Source: Gammaproteobacteria bacterium (GTDB lineage: Bacteria > Pseudomonadota > Gammaproteobacteria > UBA9214). Taken from it: a stretch of DNA of 7,383 bases. Location: NCBI GenBank assembly GCA_003454335.1, contig DMKK01000253.1, positions 1-7,383 of the forward strand. Direction: 5' to 3'. The notes under the pieces were generated by a model. The model had not been told where the DNA came from. It saw only the letters and a program-made list of their open reading frames with translations, and made no database searches. The stretch's first letter is position 1, and each line of letters opens with the position of its first letter. Below are positions 6,464 to 7,383 of this stretch, piece by piece. The position numbers were made by a program, and so were the translations under genes.

Positions 6464-6828
6464 ACCCGTTTGACTTTAACCTGCTTGTCGAAAACCATGA
6501 CAACATACACATTGGCAAACAGGTGGACACGCGACTCGTATTTGGCCCCGACCAGGTAATTCTGTCCAAAGGGCTTTATTTTCAGGTCTTTCTTGGTAAT
6601 CGAAGTCACATAACTGATATCAAAGCGGTTTTCAGCCATGCGTCTGATTTCCTGCGGCGAACCAAATCCCGATTCCTTGGCCATCGATTCCAGGGTAGAG
6701 GAGACCTTGTAATATTCCAGGTAGGATGGCCCCATTCTGAGCGTCAACAATACGAAGAAACCGATCAGTCCCAGTATTATCAACCAGCCAATCGTGGTTA
6801 CACCTTTCTGTTGCTGTAGTGAACGCAT
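6460..6828 (-). CDS. DUF4845 family small membrane protein
   Basis: The protein has 122 residues and an unknown function. A short basic, glutamine-rich N-terminus (MRSLQQQKG) precedes one hydrophobic segment, about residues 12-30, followed by RMGPSYLEYYKV (31-42) and a mixed alpha/beta C-terminal part, probably periplasmic. R-x-G-P-x-Y-L-E-Y-Y-K-V after the membrane helix and the position between lepB and rnc are what I know of DUF4845 proteins in Pseudomonas and relatives. The N-terminal K8-G9-V10-T11-T12 pattern resembles a type IV prepilin cleavage site, but the +5 glutamate of pilins is glycine here. The ATG at 6828 has a strong Shine-Dalgarno (GGGGA at 6840-6836, seven bases before the start). 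It begins 21 nt after the lepB stop and overlaps rnc by 4 nt, so it belongs to the same operon. Confidence 0.93.
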   Translation of the reverse strand: MRSLQQQKGVTTIGWLIILGLIGFFVLLTLRMGPSYLEYYKVSSTLESMAKESGFGSPQEIRRMAENRFDISYVTSITKKDLKIKPFGQNYLVGAKYESRVHLFANVYVVMVFDKQVKVKRV

Positions 6829-6849
6829 AGTCTTTTCCCCGTAATCCCG

Positions 6850-7383
6850 CTAGTGAATTTTCATGCCGATTCGATCCCACTCGACACCCTTGTTTGCACC
6901 ATCCCAGTTCATCCAGATACGAAATGCCTTGCCGACCAGGTTTTCTTCCGGCACCGTACCCCAATAACGACTGTCATTGCTGTTATCCCGATTATCACCC
7001 ATCACAAAATACTCGCCGTCTCCGACAACATATTCTCCTTCCAGGCCCGGCGTACGCGGCATCACCAGAATATCATGCTGTATACCCCCAAGTTGTTCCC
7101 GACGCTCACTTGCTCCTGACATGGAAACACCTGACCCCTTGCCTACATAGACACCGGCAGGCACCTGCCCGGACGGCTCGCCGTTGATATATACAATCTT
7201 GTTGTAGTAACCAACCTTGTCACCCGGCAGGCCAACAACACGCTTTATGTAGTCCACCGACGGATTCTTTGGATAGCGGAACACGACGACATCCCCGCGT
7301 TCGGGTTCATCTATCGCCACGATCTTCTTGTTCAGTACCGGCAAACGGATACCATAGGCAAACTTGTTGACCAGGATAAAGTC
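6850..7383 (-). CDS. lepB: Signal peptidase I, N-terminus cut by window edge
   Basis: LepB is the inner-membrane serine/lysine protease that cleaves Sec and Tat signal peptides on the periplasmic side. The last 177 codons are present, with no start before the right edge. The visible part begins DFILVNKFAYG, matching E. coli LepB from about residue 99, so the membrane helices and the catalytic serine (E. coli S90) lie just outside. The general-base lysine is present in DYIKRVVGLPGDK (47th visible residue, matching E. coli K145), as is box E, MGDNRDNSNDSRYWG. The frame ends GMKIH with TAG. From the shared start point E. coli has about 225 residues, so this protein has a shorter periplasmic beta-insert, nearer the Pseudomonas form. 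No terminator separates it from the DUF4845 gene 21 nt downstream. Confidence 0.98.
   Translation of the reverse strand, partial: DFILVNKFAYGIRLPVLNKKIVAIDEPERGDVVVFRYPKNPSVDYIKRVVGLPGDKVGYYNKIVYINGEPSGQVPAGVYVGKGSGVSMSGASERREQLGGIQHDILVMPRTPGLEGEYVVGDGEYFVMGDNRDNSNDSRYWGTVPEENLVGKAFRIWMNWDGANKGVEWDRIGMKIH

Noticed and set aside
6100..6819. Plus-strand open frame of 239 codons
   Set aside because: Antisense to rnc and the DUF4845 gene. Its product is histidine- and serine-rich, shows no recognisable motif and has no ribosome binding site of note.
1..7383. Mobile elements, CRISPR arrays, tRNA or rRNA genes, phage or defence genes
   Set aside because: No transposase, terminal repeats, regularly spaced repeats, cloverleaf or rRNA-like segments were recognised. 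The window is almost fully filled by housekeeping genes.

Overview
The window reads as chromosomal DNA from a gammaproteobacterium of moderate GC content. The order lepB, DUF4845 gene, rnc, era, recO, pdxJ is the conserved housekeeping block of this class. A DUF4845 gene between lepB and rnc points to a Pseudomonas-, Xanthomonas- or Chromatiales-like lineage rather than an enteric one, but I cannot resolve the organism further from sequence alone.

Layout from right to left, following minus-strand transcription. The right edge holds the C-terminal 177 codons of signal peptidase I (lepB). It is followed by a small membrane protein (DUF4845), RNase III (rnc), the GTPase Era, the repair protein RecO and pyridoxine 5'-phosphate synthase (pdxJ). 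Junctions are tight: a 21-nt gap, a 4-nt overlap, a 1-nt gap, a 5-nt gap and an 18-nt gap. This looks like one operon whose promoter lies beyond the right edge.

Next comes the only plus-strand gene, at 2880-3341. It encodes a small protein with a BarA/GacS-type histidine phosphotransfer (Hpt) domain and no kinase or receiver. It converges on pdxJ, and the two stop codons share one CTAG. It diverges from cysM (O-acetylserine sulfhydrylase B) across a 155-bp region that carries both candidate promoters and a perfect 7-7-7 inverted repeat.

Left of cysM, positions 1-1833 of the minus strand are open throughout and encode the first 611 residues of a YdbH-like envelope protein (AsmA-like, with the so-called dicarboxylate transport domain). 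The gene starts directly after the cysM stop and runs off the left edge. It does not appear as a closed start-to-stop frame in the window, so it is easily missed.

Functionally, the right block joins protein export (LepB), RNA processing and 30S maturation (RNase III, Era), recombinational repair (RecO) and vitamin B6 synthesis (PdxJ). CysM is itself a PLP enzyme, so it uses the cofactor pathway that PdxJ feeds, although the two genes are in separate transcription units. I see no tRNA, rRNA, insertion sequence, CRISPR array or phage gene. The unusual points are the orphan Hpt gene, the promoter inverted repeat, the methionine-free rnc frame with a TTG start, the pilin-like N-terminus of the DUF4845 protein, and a repeated motif in the YdbH-like protein.
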